Positions 36,776 through 48,207 of a DNA stretch of 64,000 bases are shown here, piece by piece (the first letter of the stretch is position 1; the number at the start of each line of letters is the position of its first letter). Source of the stretch: Pseudoalteromonas ostreae. Lineage in GTDB: Bacteria; Pseudomonadota; Gammaproteobacteria; Enterobacterales; Alteromonadaceae. The notes beneath the pieces were generated by a model. That model was given only the letters and a program-made list of their open reading frames with translations. It did no database searches and was not told the origin of the DNA. The DNA lies in the NCBI RefSeq assembly GCF_018069805.1, contig NZ_JAGPYN010000018.1, positions 27,394 to 91,393 of the forward strand, read 5' to 3'. The position numbers and the translations under genes were made by a program.

Positions 36776-37758
36776 TATAAAACTCCTGCTTTGAGCAAAT
36801 CTTGCATATTAAGAGCACCAATAGGGTGGTGTTTATCATCAATCACAATCAAGCCATTGATACGCTTATTCTCCATGATATTGAGCGCTTCGGCGGCAAG
36901 CATATCTGCGGTTGCTGTTGTGCAAGAGCGAGTCATGACAGTGCTTATCAAAGTACTGTGAATATCTATTCGTTGCTCTAAAATTCGGCGTAAATCACCA
37001 TCAGTAAAAAGCCCTGTAAGTAGCCCTGTATCATCAACAATGGCTGTCATACCCAAGCCTTTTGCCGACATTTCGATTAATGCATCTTTGATACATTGCT
37101 TATCATTGATCATAGGCGTTGCTGGGCCACTGTGCATAATATCTTTTAAGCACAACAGTAAACGCTTGCCTAAACTACCACCAGGATGCGATAGCGCAAA
37201 ATCATCGGCTGTAAAGCCACGAGTTTCTAGCAGAGCAACGGCTATTGCATCACCCATTGCAAGTGTTGCGGTCGTGCTTGCCGTGGGCGCTAGACCTAAT
37301 GGGCAGGCCTCTTGGCTTACTTTGATGCATACATGGGCATCAGCCCAATTTGCCATTGATGATTCAGGGTTACCTGTCATGGCGATCATTTTTGCGCCAA
37401 TACGTTTAATAACCGGAATAATATTCAGTACTTCGCTGGTTTCACCTGAGTTTGATAGCAGCATCACCACATCATCACGAGTGATCATCCCTAAATCACC
37501 ATGACTTGCCTCACCAGGATGGACAAAAAACGCTGGCGTGCCAGTGCTTGCCAGTGTTGCAGCAATTTTATTACCAATATGCCCTGATTTCCCCATACCG
37601 ACTACTATGATCCTACCGTGACACTGATACATCAATTGGCAAGCTTTATTAAAGTTTTCGTCTAGATATTGGGTTATATCAAGCAGTGCTTGGCGCTCTA
37701 TCTCAAGCACGCGCTTACCTTGTTCAATAAAATCTAACTGCGTCATAGTGTTATCCAT
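36775..37758 (-). CDS. kdsD: Arabinose-5-phosphate isomerase
   Basis: A 327-residue protein: an SIS sugar-isomerase domain (VGMGKSGHIGNKIAATLASTGTPAFFVHPGEASHGDLG-type core) and two C-terminal CBS domains (DIMHSGPATPMI; VMTRSCTTATADML). It converts ribulose-5-phosphate to arabinose-5-phosphate for Kdo synthesis. The start ATG 37758 gives near-E. coli length (328). A TTG at 37779 and an ATG at 37746 are alternatives. Confidence 0.95.
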   Translation of the reverse strand: MDNTMTQLDFIEQGKRVLEIERQALLDITQYLDENFNKACQLMYQCHGRIIVVGMGKSGHIGNKIAATLASTGTPAFFVHPGEASHGDLGMITRDDVVMLLSNSGETSEVLNIIPVIKRIGAKMIAMTGNPESSMANWADAHVCIKVSQEACPLGLAPTASTTATLAMGDAIAVALLETRGFTADDFALSHPGGSLGKRLLLCLKDIMHSGPATPMINDKQCIKDALIEMSAKGLGMTAIVDDTGLLTGLFTDGDLRRILEQRIDIHSTLISTVMTRSCTTATADMLAAEALNIMENKRINGLIVIDDKHHPIGALNMQDLLKAGVL

Positions 37759-37771
37759 ATAGTGGGTAGCA

Positions 37772-38743
37772 TTAAGCAACTTGGCTGAAAATATAACCTT
37801 GATATACTAAAAACGCGATCAATAACAGGCCACCTTCAACTCTATTAATGCGTCTTGTGCCCCTAAAACTCAAGGACATAGCAATAAGGGCTATGGTGGC
37901 ACCAATCATTATTAAGGCATCACGGTTTGCCGCTGAAGGATCAATAATCGAAGGGTTAATAATCCCAGCTAGTGGCAACACTGCTAAAATGTTAAAGATA
38001 TTTGAGCCAACAATATTACCCAGTGCTAAATCATCTTCGTTTTTTAATACTCCTGCAATACAGGCTGCAAGCTCAGGCAGACTGGTGCCAATAGCAATAA
38101 TGGTTAACCCTATTACTAAATCACTTAGGCCAAAGTATTTGGCTATATCAACTGCTGAGCCAACTAAAAAATGTGAGCTGACAGGCAGTAATATCATACC
38201 AATAATTAACCAAAGTAAAGCCGATTTGGTTGGCACGTTATCTGGTACGTCTTCACAGGCTTCACTTACAAATGGGTCATCAGCTTGGTTTTTGGCGCGA
38301 ATAGAAATAATAACTAAGCCCGCAATAAAGACCACAAAGCCAATGATTAATGCAACGCCCTCAGCAAATGAAAAATAGTTATCAGAAAATATATACCAAG
38401 CGGCGATAGACACTAGCAGCACAAGTGGCATTTCGCGTTTTAGTGTCATTGATGATACTGAGAGTGGGCGCAATAACGCGGTAATACCTAAAACAAGTAA
38501 AATATTGGTGATATTTGAGCCAACAGCGTTACCCACGGCAGTGTCAGTCTTACCTGCAAGCGCGGCTGATGCTGAGACCATCATTTCAGGAGCTGACGAG
38601 CCCATCGCAACAACCGTTAAACCAACAATAAGGGTAGGAACACCGAAATTTTTTGCCAGTGCAGCAGCACCATAAACAAAGCGATCTGCACTCCAAACGA
38701 GAGCTGCAAATCCGAGAATTAAAATGACAAAAGAAGTCACCAT
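37772..38743 (-). CDS. yrbG: Calcium/sodium antiporter (YrbG-like, CaCA family)
   Basis: A 323-residue membrane protein with two inverted alpha-repeats: VVAMGSSAPEMMVSASAALAGKTDTAVGNAVGSNI in the first and IAIGTSLPELAACIAGVLKNEDDLALGNIVGSNIFNI in the second, with about ten helices. This is the CaCA exchanger signature. The frame extends to a TTG at 38797, but ATG 38743 fits the family. It is the first gene of the kds-lpt-rpoN run and is divergent from mlaF, as in E. coli. Confidence 0.93.
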   Translation of the reverse strand: MVTSFVILILGFAALVWSADRFVYGAAALAKNFGVPTLIVGLTVVAMGSSAPEMMVSASAALAGKTDTAVGNAVGSNITNILLVLGITALLRPLSVSSMTLKREMPLVLLVSIAAWYIFSDNYFSFAEGVALIIGFVVFIAGLVIISIRAKNQADDPFVSEACEDVPDNVPTKSALLWLIIGMILLPVSSHFLVGSAVDIAKYFGLSDLVIGLTIIAIGTSLPELAACIAGVLKNEDDLALGNIVGSNIFNILAVLPLAGIINPSIIDPSAANRDALIMIGATIALIAMSLSFRGTRRINRVEGGLLLIAFLVYQGYIFSQVA

Positions 38744-38976
38744 TACGTTACGCCAATTATTCAAAATGAGATGGCTGTAAATAGTAACAAAAGCCAACCT
38801 GAAAGTATAAATAAAAGAATCAGCCCAATTTATTGGTTTTTGTTCAGCAGCAAGTTATTTAAGCAACAGTTAAGCCCATTGCTGTAAGGGTTGTAGAGCT
38901 ATTACATAGAATATTACAAAATTTTACGAATTGTTTTTTCCATCTTGCTGCAAAAACGCTTAAAATAGGGGAACTA

Positions 38977-39804
38977 GTGAAAATAGTAATGGAGAGCGAC
39001 TTGTCGCAACCAATAGTAGAAATCAAGGATGTAAGCTTTTCTAGGGGTAATCGCTGTATATATAAAAATATGAGCTTTAGTGTCCCTAAAGGAAAAATTA
39101 CGGCAATTATGGGGCCAAGCGGAATTGGAAAAACCACCATGTTGCGTTTAATTGGTGGCCAATTAAAACCAGATAACGGCACTATTTTATTCGAAGGTAA
39201 TAACATTCCTACTATGTCGCGCAAAGAGCTTTATGCGGCGCGAACCAAAATGAGTATGTTGTTCCAAAGCGGCGCATTATTTACCGATATGTCAGTGTTT
39301 GACAATATCGCTTTTCCGCTGCGTGAACATACTCGTCTTAGTGAAGACTTAATTCGTCTTGTAGTATTGATGAAATTACAAGCCGTTGGCTTACGTGGCG
39401 CACAAGATCTAATGCCTTCAGAACTGTCAGGTGGTATGGCACGTCGCGCTGCATTAGCACGTTCAATCGCACTTGATCCTGAATTAATTATGTATGATGA
39501 GCCATTTGCTGGGCAAGACCCTATCTCCATGGGGGTGTTAGTCAAGTTGATTAAGTCGCTTAATCAAGTGCTTGGGTTATCATCATTAATTGTCACTCAC
39601 GATGTAACAGAAGTGATGAGTATTGCCGATCACGTTATCATTATTGCCGATCAAGGTGTTATTGGTAGCGGTACGCCGGATGAAATGCGTAATCATGAAT
39701 CGGCTTTAGTTCAGCAGTTCTTAAAAGGATTATCTGATGGCCCAGTGCCGTTTCATTTTCCTGCTCAACCTTATCAAGAAGAATTACTGGGAGGGCGGCG
39801 CTGA
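38977..39804 (+). CDS. mlaF: Phospholipid ABC transporter ATPase MlaF
   Basis: A 275-residue ABC ATPase. Walker A is GPSGIGKTT, the signature [17 protein letters not shown], Walker [14 protein letters not shown], and the H-loop VTHDVTE. The C-terminal tail [16 protein letters not shown] is typical of MlaF. With MlaE, B and D it moves phospholipids between membranes to keep outer-membrane asymmetry. The start is GTG 38977 behind AGGGGA; ATG 38989 is an alternative. It overlaps mlaE by one base. Confidence 0.95.
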   Translation: MKIVMESDLSQPIVEIKDVSFSRGNRCIYKNMSFSVPKGKITAIMGPSGIGKTTMLRLIGGQLKPDNGTILFEGNNIPTMSRKELYAARTKMSMLFQSGALFTDMSVFDNIAFPLREHTRLSEDLIRLVVLMKLQAVGLRGAQDLMPSELSGGMARRAALARSIALDPELIMYDEPFAGQDPISMGVLVKLIKSLNQVLGLSSLIVTHDVTEVMSIADHVIIIADQGVIGSGTPDEMRNHESALVQQFLKGLSDGPVPFHFPAQPYQEELLGGRR

Positions 39805-40583
39805 TGTTTGATTTTTTGCAAATGCTAGGTCATAAAACGTTAGGGCGGTTTGCTGCACTTGGTCGCTCCACTCAGATGTTGATTGGTGCGTTATGGAGTT
39901 TGCCTAACTTTAAAAAAGGCACGCCGTTATTAATACGCCAATTATATATGGTCGGCTCGCAGTCACTGTTGATTATCCTTGTGTCGGGCTTGTTCATTGG
40001 TATGGTATTGGCGTTGCAAGGCTATACCGTATTAGTTGGTTATGGCGCAGAAGATAGCTTAGGGCCGTTAGTGGCCTTGAGTTTACTCAGAGAGCTAGGC
40101 CCTGTTGTTACTGCATTATTGTTTGCAGGGCGAGCTGGTAGTGCATTAACCGCTGAGATAGGTTTAATGAAAGCCACTGAGCAGTTATCTAGCTTGGAAA
40201 TGATGGCGATTGACCCTCTTAAGCGTATTATCGCGCCCCGCTTTTGGGCGGGCTTTATCAGTATGCCATTACTGGCGTTAATATTTTCAGCAGTTGCAAT
40301 TATTGGTGCTCATTTAGTGGGGGTTGATTGGCTGGGGGTGGATACGGGAAGTTTTTGGTCTATCATGCAGTCGCAAGTATCATTCCAGCAAGATATTTTA
40401 AATGGCATGATCAAGAGTTTTGTATTTGCTATCGTGGTTACATGGATTGCGCTCTATAAAGGCTACGATTGTATACCGACCTCTGAAGGGATCAGTAAAG
40501 CAACAACAGAGACAGTTGTACACTCATCTTTGGCTGTTTTAGGGTTTGATTTTATTTTGACAGCGGTAATGTTTACTAGCTAA
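39804..40583 (+). CDS. mlaE: Phospholipid ABC transporter permease MlaE
   Basis: A 259-residue MlaE permease with about five membrane helices. [36 protein letters not shown] is the conserved coupling region, and the end is [17 protein letters not shown]. Forms the inner-membrane channel of the Mla complex. The ATG shares one base with the mlaF stop; mlaD follows after 14 bases. Confidence 0.96.
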   Translation: MFDFLQMLGHKTLGRFAALGRSTQMLIGALWSLPNFKKGTPLLIRQLYMVGSQSLLIILVSGLFIGMVLALQGYTVLVGYGAEDSLGPLVALSLLRELGPVVTALLFAGRAGSALTAEIGLMKATEQLSSLEMMAIDPLKRIIAPRFWAGFISMPLLALIFSAVAIIGAHLVGVDWLGVDTGSFWSIMQSQVSFQQDILNGMIKSFVFAIVVTWIALYKGYDCIPTSEGISKATTETVVHSSLAVLGFDFILTAVMFTS

Positions 40584-40597
40584 TAAAGGTATAGATA

Positions 40598-41146
40598 ATG
40601 AATTCACGGAAATTAGAAATTTTAGTTGGTTTTTTTGTTGCGCTAGGCATCGCTGCTTTTGCTATGTTGGCGTTAAAAGTTGCCAATGCAGGGATCAGCG
40701 GCAACGGCGAAACCTACTTATTGAAAGCTAAGTTTGAAAACATTGGCTCGTTAAAAGCGCGCGCACCAATTAAGGTAGGCGGTGTTGTGGTGGGTCGAGT
40801 TGAGGCTATTTCAATTCACCCACAAGAATTTGTGCCAGTTGTTGATATGACCATTGATGCGCAATATCAATGTCGTTTTTCAGATACCAGCTCAGTTTCA
40901 ATTTTGACATCAGGCATCCTAGGTGAGCAATATTTAGGGATTAACCCTGTCATTGCCCCAAAATCAGCTGAACAAGCGTGTTTAGGTGTTGCGGTAACAA
41001 GTAATGATAAAAACTTAGGGTTAGACGAGTTATTTGGCGTTGAAAGCAAAGCACTAAACGATGGTGACTATATCACCGACACGAAATCAGCATTGGTGCT
41101 TGAAGAGTTGATCGGGCAATTTTTATTCAATCAAGGCGGCGAGTAA
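40598..41146 (+). CDS. mlaD: Mla substrate-binding protein MlaD (MCE domain)
   Basis: A 182-residue protein: N-terminal membrane anchor (ILVGFFVALGIAAFAMLALKV) and one MCE domain (FENIGSLKARAPIKVGGVVVGRVEAI), continuing with SGILGEQYLGINP. MlaD hexamers in the periplasm pass lipid to or from MlaC. Length matches the E. coli protein (183). Seven bases separate it from mlaC. Confidence 0.95.
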   Translation: MNSRKLEILVGFFVALGIAAFAMLALKVANAGISGNGETYLLKAKFENIGSLKARAPIKVGGVVVGRVEAISIHPQEFVPVVDMTIDAQYQCRFSDTSSVSILTSGILGEQYLGINPVIAPKSAEQACLGVAVTSNDKNLGLDELFGVESKALNDGDYITDTKSALVLEELIGQFLFNQGGE

Positions 41147-41152
41147 GTAATT

Positions 41153-41827
41153 ATGTTTAAGAAATTTTTAATGGTAGTTGCGCTAACTTTCAGCGCAATC
41201 AGCGTAGCAAGCGATGCGATCGATTTAAAAGACCCATATAAAATGGTCCGCCAAGTATCTGATAATACCTTTCAACGTATTACTCGTGACCAGCCTTTAA
41301 TTGAAAAAGATAAAGAGCACCTACGAGTTATCGTCAAAGAAGAGTTGATGCCTTATATTGATTATAAATATGCTGCATTGCGTGTTTTAGGTAGTCATGT
41401 ATCAAAAGTGCGTGCGATTAAAGATCCCGCAGAGCAAAAGCAAGCTGTTGAGGATATAAAACACTTTATTGATGTGTTTCAAGAATACTTAATAGCAACC
41501 TATGCTGGCGTGTTTACGCAGTATACCAACCAAAAAGTAGAGTTTGGTCCAAGCAAAGAGTTTGCTGGACAAGACCTAGTATTAGTGAAAACCAAGATTA
41601 TCGAGCCAGGCAAGCCGGAAATTAAAATTGATTTTAAAGTACGTGAAGATCGCGATGGCGAATGGCGCGCTTATGACATGGTTGCTGAAGGTATTAGCTT
41701 ATTAGATGCTAAGCAAAGTGAATTTCAAGGCATTTTACGCCAGCAAGGTATTAACCATGTAAGTAACCTACTTGAACAGAAAAGTAAGTTGCCAGTGCAG
41801 TTTAGAGGTGACGGCGGTAATGAGTAA
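41153..41827 (+). CDS. mlaC: Periplasmic phospholipid-binding protein MlaC
   Basis: A 224-residue secreted protein with signal peptide cleaved near SVASDA. The MlaC (Ttg2D) domain shows LMPYIDYKYAALRVLG and the C-terminal DMVAEGISLLDAKQSEFQGILRQQG. It ferries phospholipid between MlaFEDB and the outer-membrane MlaA, which is not in the window. It overlaps mlaB by eight bases. Confidence 0.95.
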   Translation: MFKKFLMVVALTFSAISVASDAIDLKDPYKMVRQVSDNTFQRITRDQPLIEKDKEHLRVIVKEELMPYIDYKYAALRVLGSHVSKVRAIKDPAEQKQAVEDIKHFIDVFQEYLIATYAGVFTQYTNQKVEFGPSKEFAGQDLVLVKTKIIEPGKPEIKIDFKVREDRDGEWRAYDMVAEGISLLDAKQSEFQGILRQQGINHVSNLLEQKSKLPVQFRGDGGNE

Positions 41828-42113
41828 AGTAACGGTTACTCAGCTTGACGAACAGCACTATCGAGTCAGTGGTGAATTGACTCGAAATTCAATTTCTGCT
41901 GAACGACTTCTGAATAAAAACTCGCAAAGTAACCATAAAAACTGGTATTTTGACCTTTCTGAGGTGTCTAGGGTTGACACGGCGGGCTTAGCTTGGTTAA
42001 TTCACTCTTTCGCAGAATTAAAGCAGCAAGGTATTCACCTTGAATTGCAAAATATTCCTGAACAACTGCAAAAGTTGATGCAGTTGGGACAGGTTACCAA
42101 CCTATTTGAGTGA
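41820..42113 (+). CDS. mlaB: STAS-domain protein MlaB
   Basis: A 97-residue STAS-domain protein; [25 protein letters not shown] is the conserved STAS core. MlaB binds MlaF and is needed for assembly and activity of the transporter. The start is ATG 41820, overlapping the end of mlaC; the frame extends 16 codons further but into mlaC. Confidence 0.92.
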   Translation: MSKVTVTQLDEQHYRVSGELTRNSISAERLLNKNSQSNHKNWYFDLSEVSRVDTAGLAWLIHSFAELKQQGIHLELQNIPEQLQKLMQLGQVTNLFE

Positions 42114-42118
42114 GAGTT

Positions 42119-42376
42119 ATGGAAACAAGCCAAGTCGAAACCCTATTGCGCGACGAATTGCAATTAGCTGAAGTACATGTGAAAGCCAATGGTAGTCATT
42201 ATGAAGTTATCGCAGTCGGCGATTGTTTTGACGGTTTAAGCCGAGTAAAAAAACAACAGCTGGTATATGGTCCGTTGATGAACACTATTTCTGACGGCAC
42301 AATCCACGCAGTTTCGATCCGTGCATTTACACCAACTGAGTGGAAGCGCGAACAAAAATTCATTTTACCTCAATAA
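42119..42376 (+). CDS. ibaG: BolA-family protein IbaG
   Basis: An 85-residue BolA-like protein. [28 protein letters not shown] and [14 protein letters not shown] match IbaG closely. BolA proteins bind monothiol glutaredoxins through a conserved histidine and a [2Fe-2S] cluster. It sits between mlaB and murA as in E. coli. ATG 42119 is preferred to a GTG at 42110 by family length. Confidence 0.92.
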   Translation: METSQVETLLRDELQLAEVHVKANGSHYEVIAVGDCFDGLSRVKKQQLVYGPLMNTISDGTIHAVSIRAFTPTEWKREQKFILPQ

Positions 42377-43648
<1,272 letters not shown>

Positions 43649-43652
43649 TAGC

Positions 43653-43700
43653 CTAGAAGCTAGAAGCTAGAAGCTAGAGCCCCTAGGTCCTAGCTTCTAG
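43653..43700. repeat. CTAG heptad array with inverted copy between murA and degS
   Basis: Three perfect CTAGAAG units (43653-43673) and a partial fourth, then CTAGCTTCTAG (43690-43700), the reverse complement of CTAGAAGCTAG. The result can fold into a hairpin between the convergent genes and may end transcription of both, although no T-run follows. Confidence 0.85.
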
Positions 43701-43711
43701 ACCCAGGGTTT

Positions 43712-44818
43712 TTATAGTTTAGTCTCTAACTCTGCAACCTTCACCATTACTTTTAGTACTTTTGCGTTTCGATAAAGTTCAAACTCAATCTCATGGCCTG
43801 GTTCTGAATTCCCAATAATGTTTAAGGTTTTTTGCGGATTAGTGACATTTTCCCCTGCAATTTTTACAACGATATCTTGCTCTTTAATACCTGCTTGCCA
43901 TGCAGGCCCTAACGGATCAAGATTGGTAATGCGCAGGCCAGCCACTGGCGTATAGTTATCGCTGACTTCTTTACCAGTGCTATCAACGGCGGTGCCTGTA
44001 AAGCCTAAATAGCCTCGTACAACACGACCATGGCGGATCAGTTTATCCATAACCTCTTTGGCTAACGAATAGGGCACAGCAAAGAAGATTCCCTGAATAT
44101 CGAGATTTTCGCGGGTTTTAAATTGTGCTGAAGTGATACCGACCAGATCGCCGTTTGAGTTCACCAGTGCACCGCCTGAGTTGCCGACATTAATTGCCGC
44201 ATCCATCTGTAGCAGACTATTATAAGGGCTATCGGTAATTTTTTGCTTACCCGTTGCACTGATGATCCCTTGGGTGATTGTTTGCCCTAAGTTAAGTGGG
44301 TTGCCAATCGCCAGTACCACATCGCCAACACGTGGCGAAAAACGCTCACTAATTGGAATAACTGGCAAGTGCTCCACGTTAATTTTCAATAGTGCTAAGT
44401 CGGTGATGGTATCAAAACCGATGAGCTGAACATCAAAATAACGGCGGCCATCAGTAAGTAGCACCATAATTTGATCTGAATTATTGATCACATGATAGTT
44501 GGTTAGAATATAGCCATCACTCGACATGATCACCCCTGAGCCAAGTTCTTGCACGGTGTTTTGTCGTTTATAGCGCGGCTCTTTTGAAATGCTTTCAGAA
44601 ATGATTGTCACTACTGATGGCGCTGCGCGCTGTACTGCATCGGCAAAACTCAAATGGTCAATACTCATAGCACTTGGTAAGGGTACATTAGGTAATAGCG
44701 TTGCACGCATATTTGGACTAAAAAAAACCACCAAAAAAGCGATGCCGAGTCCGGCAAAAAGCGGGGGAAGGACAAACTTAAAAAATTTCAGCACAATTGT
44801 CTTATTCTTAGTGAGCAA
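43712..44818 (-). CDS. degS: Membrane-anchored serine protease DegS
   Basis: A 368-residue HtrA-family protease: N-terminal membrane helix (PPLFAGLGIAFLVVFF), trypsin-like domain with LTNYHVIN (His), TDLALLKI (Asp) and GNSGGALVN (Ser), and one PDZ domain (VAGLRITNLDPLGPAWQAGI). A single PDZ and membrane anchor mark DegS over DegQ. DegS senses misfolded porins and cleaves RseA to free sigma-E. The start is TTG 44818; a GTG at 44794 is possible. It follows degQ with a terminator between. Confidence 0.93.
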   Translation of the reverse strand: MLTKNKTIVLKFFKFVLPPLFAGLGIAFLVVFFSPNMRATLLPNVPLPSAMSIDHLSFADAVQRAAPSVVTIISESISKEPRYKRQNTVQELGSGVIMSSDGYILTNYHVINNSDQIMVLLTDGRRYFDVQLIGFDTITDLALLKINVEHLPVIPISERFSPRVGDVVLAIGNPLNLGQTITQGIISATGKQKITDSPYNSLLQMDAAINVGNSGGALVNSNGDLVGITSAQFKTRENLDIQGIFFAVPYSLAKEVMDKLIRHGRVVRGYLGFTGTAVDSTGKEVSDNYTPVAGLRITNLDPLGPAWQAGIKEQDIVVKIAGENVTNPQKTLNIIGNSEPGHEIEFELYRNAKVLKVMVKVAELETKL

Positions 44819-44834
44819 TCTTCTAATGATGACA

Positions 44835-44869
44835 TAAAAAAAATAGCAGCGGCAAGTACCACTGCTATT
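44835..44869 (-). terminator. Terminator after degQ
   Basis: Read on the minus strand: AATAGCAG, a 12-base loop, CTGCTATT, then a run of T. Lies between degQ and degS, so degS probably has its own promoter or depends on read-through. Confidence 0.8.
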
Positions 44870-44896
44870 ATTTGTGTGATTTACCTAATATTTATT

Positions 44897-46249
44897 TTAT
44901 TGGATCAAAACAAATACTGATTCACGACCACGCTGCACTCCAAGCACGATATTACCTTTGGTGTTTTCGATGATCTTATTCATGTCACTAATTGTTTCAA
45001 CACGTTGACGGTTTACTTGCATTACCACGTCGCCTTCTTCAAGGCCGACTCTAGCCGCAGGTGAACGCGGATCAACAGTTGTCACCTCAACCCCTTTATT
45101 ACCATTCTTTTGGGTGTTTTCAAGTGTTGCACCTTGGAAGGCTGGATGTAGTTCATCACCGGCTGCGGTTAGTGCTGATGCACCGTCAAGGGTAACTTTA
45201 ACAGTTTGCACTTTGCCATCACGATAAATGCCTAATTTTACCTTTCTGCCTTCACCAAGCGTGGCAATTTTACTGCGCAGTTCATGGAAGCCGCTGATCT
45301 CACTACCATCAATACTAATAATGACGTCACCTGCTTTAATACCCGCTTCACTGGCGGCTGAATCATCCATTACTTGCATAACATAAGCGCCTTGTTTTAC
45401 ATCAAGCTGTTGCGCTTTAGCAAGGCCAGCATCCAGTGGGCGCCCAGAAATACCTAGTGAGCCACGACGCACTTCGCCATGTTCAATAATTTGGTCCACG
45501 AGATTTTTCATCATATTGGATGGAATAGCAAAACCGATACCGACATTGCCACCTGATGCACCTAAAATGGCTGTGTTAATACCAATTAGCTCACCGTTTA
45601 AGTTAACTAGCGCACCTCCTGAATTACCTTGGTTAATAGCTGCATCGGTTTGAATAAAATCTTCATAACCTTCAATATTTAAACCACTGCGCCCCATTGC
45701 ACTAATAATCCCTGAGGTAACGGTATGACTTAAACCAAATGGATTACCAATTGCTACTGCAAAATCACCCACTCGTAGTTGATCTGAGTTTGCCAGTTTA
45801 ACGGCGACTAAATCCTCGGCATCAATTTTTAATAACGCGATGTCTGACTCTTTATCACTGCCGATTTTTTTTGCTTCATACTCACGGCCGTCTTCAAGGG
45901 TTACCAGCATTTTTTCTGCATCTTGAATTACGTGGTTATTGGTAACGACATAGCCTTCTTTGGCGTCAATAATAACGCCTGAGCCTAAACCACTAAATTC
46001 ACGCTTTTGGCTACGCGGTTGCGGATTGCCAAAAAAGAAATCAAGCGGATCAGCACGACGACGAACTTCCTTTGAACCGGATACTTGGATACTAACAACG
46101 CCTGGTGTTATTTGTTCTAACATAGGCGCTAATGTTGGTAATTGTTGTCCATTGACTGCGATAGGCATCTTAGCCATTGATACTGCAGGGGTTAATAATA
46201 AACTGGCAGATAACATTGCTGCACTGATTAACGATAATTTCATTTTCAT
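44897..46249 (-). CDS. degQ: Periplasmic serine endoprotease DegQ/DegP-like
   Basis: A 450-residue HtrA protease: signal peptide ending near SMA, protease domain with VTNNHVIQ (His), SDIALLKI (Asp) and QGNSGGALVN (Ser), then two PDZ domains (GAYVMQVMDDSAASEAGIKAGD; VEVTTVDPRSPAARVGLEEGD). Works as a caged chaperone-protease in the periplasm. Pairing with degS identifies it as DegQ rather than DegP by context. Confidence 0.92.
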   Translation of the reverse strand: MKMKLSLISAAMLSASLLLTPAVSMAKMPIAVNGQQLPTLAPMLEQITPGVVSIQVSGSKEVRRRADPLDFFFGNPQPRSQKREFSGLGSGVIIDAKEGYVVTNNHVIQDAEKMLVTLEDGREYEAKKIGSDKESDIALLKIDAEDLVAVKLANSDQLRVGDFAVAIGNPFGLSHTVTSGIISAMGRSGLNIEGYEDFIQTDAAINQGNSGGALVNLNGELIGINTAILGASGGNVGIGFAIPSNMMKNLVDQIIEHGEVRRGSLGISGRPLDAGLAKAQQLDVKQGAYVMQVMDDSAASEAGIKAGDVIISIDGSEISGFHELRSKIATLGEGRKVKLGIYRDGKVQTVKVTLDGASALTAAGDELHPAFQGATLENTQKNGNKGVEVTTVDPRSPAARVGLEEGDVVMQVNRQRVETISDMNKIIENTKGNIVLGVQRGRESVFVLIQ

Positions 46250-46291
46250 AGTCAGGGTTTACTCCACATCACAGGAAAAAGCACAAACAAA

Positions 46292-46315
46292 AAAAGGCTG
46301 CATAGGCAGCCTTTT
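46292..46315 (-). terminator. Terminator after zapG
   Basis: AAAAGGCTGC, ATAG, GCAGCCTTTT with further T on the minus strand (toward degQ). Confidence 0.88.
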
Positions 46316-46425
46316 ATTAATTTAGTCCAAAACACTTTAAACTTGATTGGTTCTTTAGAGTGTTTTAGCACGTATATAAACATAAGCTGCTCTATAAACA
46401 GACTGTGGGGTCAAAAAAAAGTTCA

Positions 46426-46869
46426 TCAAGAGGCTTTAGAATGTTCTGAAACTTTATCTTCGCCAGCGAATAAGCCTGATTCACCTGATACATAATCAGC
46501 CGGTTGAGCATGCGCAGATGAACGGTCACTTTGACGTTCTTTTAGTGAGCGTTGTAGCTGTTCGGTGGTTTCTTTAGAAAAAAACGGTTCGTTAGGATGC
46601 TGTTTTTTATCTGTTAATAGCAGCTTATTAGTTTCATCAACATGATTTAGCAATTGGTCGTAGTTGTCTTTCATCTTGTTGACGAGTCTACCTGTGCTTG
46701 CTAAATGATCTGCAACATCTTGACGGTATTGTTCTAATGCATTTTTAGCTTGTTCTGCTTGTTGCTCTAATTCATCTTGCTTAAATTGCTTTTTAGTGAC
46801 GAAGGCGCCAAGGAAAAATGCAGCTACTGCCACAATAACAATAATGCCGATCCAAGTAATTGTACCCAT
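46426..46869 (-). CDS. zapG: ZapG/YhcB (DUF1043) envelope and division protein
   Basis: A 147-residue protein: one N-terminal membrane helix (IGIIVIVAVAAFFLGAFV) followed by a long coiled coil (residues about 28-80) and a polar tail. YDQLLNHVDETNKLLL matches the DUF1043 core. YhcB/ZapG localises to the division site and affects cell-wall and LPS homeostasis in E. coli. ATG 46869 is better spaced from AAAGGGG than the ATG at 46875. It is next to degQ and divergent from zapE, as in enterics. Confidence 0.9.
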   Translation of the reverse strand: MGTITWIGIIVIVAVAAFFLGAFVTKKQFKQDELEQQAEQAKNALEQYRQDVADHLASTGRLVNKMKDNYDQLLNHVDETNKLLLTDKKQHPNEPFFSKETTEQLQRSLKERQSDRSSAHAQPADYVSGESGLFAGEDKVSEHSKAS

Positions 46870-47019
46870 AATCATACCCCTTTGGGAATTAATACATAAA
46901 AATAAAATAACGCCTAGATTGCGTACTCAAGAATAAATCCTGTTGCTGCTAATATACCCCGAGTTACGATGCGTGTTAACATATTGCGTAAATTAAACCG
47001 TGTTTTATTGTAACTATCT

Positions 47020-48108
47020 ATGACTCCTTGGCAAAAGTACCAACAAGATTTACAGCGTGATGACTTTGTTTACGATGCTGCGCAAGAAAATGCAGTACGT
47101 CATTTACAAAGGCTCTTCGATGACTTAGCAGCGCAAAAACCTGCCACTCAAGGGTGGCTTTCTAAGCTATTTAATAAAAATAGCACGCCAGTTATTAAAG
47201 GGTTGTATTTTTGGGGAGGAGTAGGGCGTGGTAAAACCTATTTGGTTGATACCTTCTATGAGGCGCTGCCGGGAACGCGCAAGATGCGCGTACATTTTCA
47301 TCGTTTTATGCACCGTGTTCATGATGAACTAAAGAAATTAGATAAAACAGCCGATCCGTTAGAGGTTGTGGCGGATATTTTTAAAGCAGAAACTGACATT
47401 ATCTGTTTTGATGAGTTTTTTGTGCAAGACATTACCGATGCCATGTTACTTGGTGGTTTAATGGAAGCTTTATTTGCGCGCGGTATTGTTTTAGTCGCAA
47501 CGTCCAATATTATACCTGATGAGTTATATCGCAATGGCTTACAGCGCGCGCGTTTTTTACCAGCAATCGCACTTGTTAATGCAAATACAGAAATTGTGAA
47601 TGTGGATTCTGGCATTGATTACCGATTGCGTACTTTAGAGCAAGCCGAGATATTTCATAGCCCATTAGACGAACAAGCCGATAAAAACCTGTTTGAGTAT
47701 TTTGACAAGTTATCTCCAGAGCCAGGTAAACTTGATCAACCTATCGAAATTGAAGGGCGAAAGATCAAAACCCGCAAGGTCGCTGATTGTATTGTGATGT
47801 TTGATTTCTCTCAGTTGTGTGAAACCGCGCGCAGCCAAGTCGATTATATGGAAATAAGCCGTTTATATAACACTGTTATTTTATCGAACGTAAAACAGCT
47901 TGGCCAAAATAACGATGATGCCGCTCGTCGGTTTATTGCGTTAGTCGATGAGTTTTACGAACGCCACGTCACATTGATTATCTCGGCTGAAAAACCGATC
48001 ACTGAGCTTTATACCCAAGGTAACCTTAACTTTGAGTTCAGACGCTGTATTAGTCGATTGCAAGAAATGCAGTCGCTAGAGTATCTAGCAAAAGAACATT
48101 TGGCTTAA
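47020..48108 (+). CDS. zapE: Cell-division protein ZapE (AFG1-like ATPase)
   Basis: A 362-residue AFG1-type P-loop ATPase. TPWQKYQQDLQRDDFVYDAAQ at the start, Walker A WGGVGRGKTYL, then KMRVHFHRFMHRVHDEL, Walker B IICFDEFFVQDITDAM, and the C-terminal INFEFRR-like LNFEFRRCISRLQEM. ZapE interacts with the Z-ring in E. coli. Divergent from zapG, about 145 bases apart. Confidence 0.95.
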   Translation: MTPWQKYQQDLQRDDFVYDAAQENAVRHLQRLFDDLAAQKPATQGWLSKLFNKNSTPVIKGLYFWGGVGRGKTYLVDTFYEALPGTRKMRVHFHRFMHRVHDELKKLDKTADPLEVVADIFKAETDIICFDEFFVQDITDAMLLGGLMEALFARGIVLVATSNIIPDELYRNGLQRARFLPAIALVNANTEIVNVDSGIDYRLRTLEQAEIFHSPLDEQADKNLFEYFDKLSPEPGKLDQPIEIEGRKIKTRKVADCIVMFDFSQLCETARSQVDYMEISRLYNTVILSNVKQLGQNNDDAARRFIALVDEFYERHVTLIISAEKPITELYTQGNLNFEFRRCISRLQEMQSLEYLAKEHLA

Positions 48109-48207
48109 TGAGTCGTTAGCCGTTAGTAAAGATAAGTTTTCTTTTAATTCTTTACCTCAATACTAACAATGTTGATAAGCTGAGCCATATTATCTATCCA
48201 AAATAAA

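Noticed and set aside
37848..38378. 176-codon open frame on the plus strand opposite yrbG
   Set aside because: Antisense to a conserved antiporter gene; a composition artefact.
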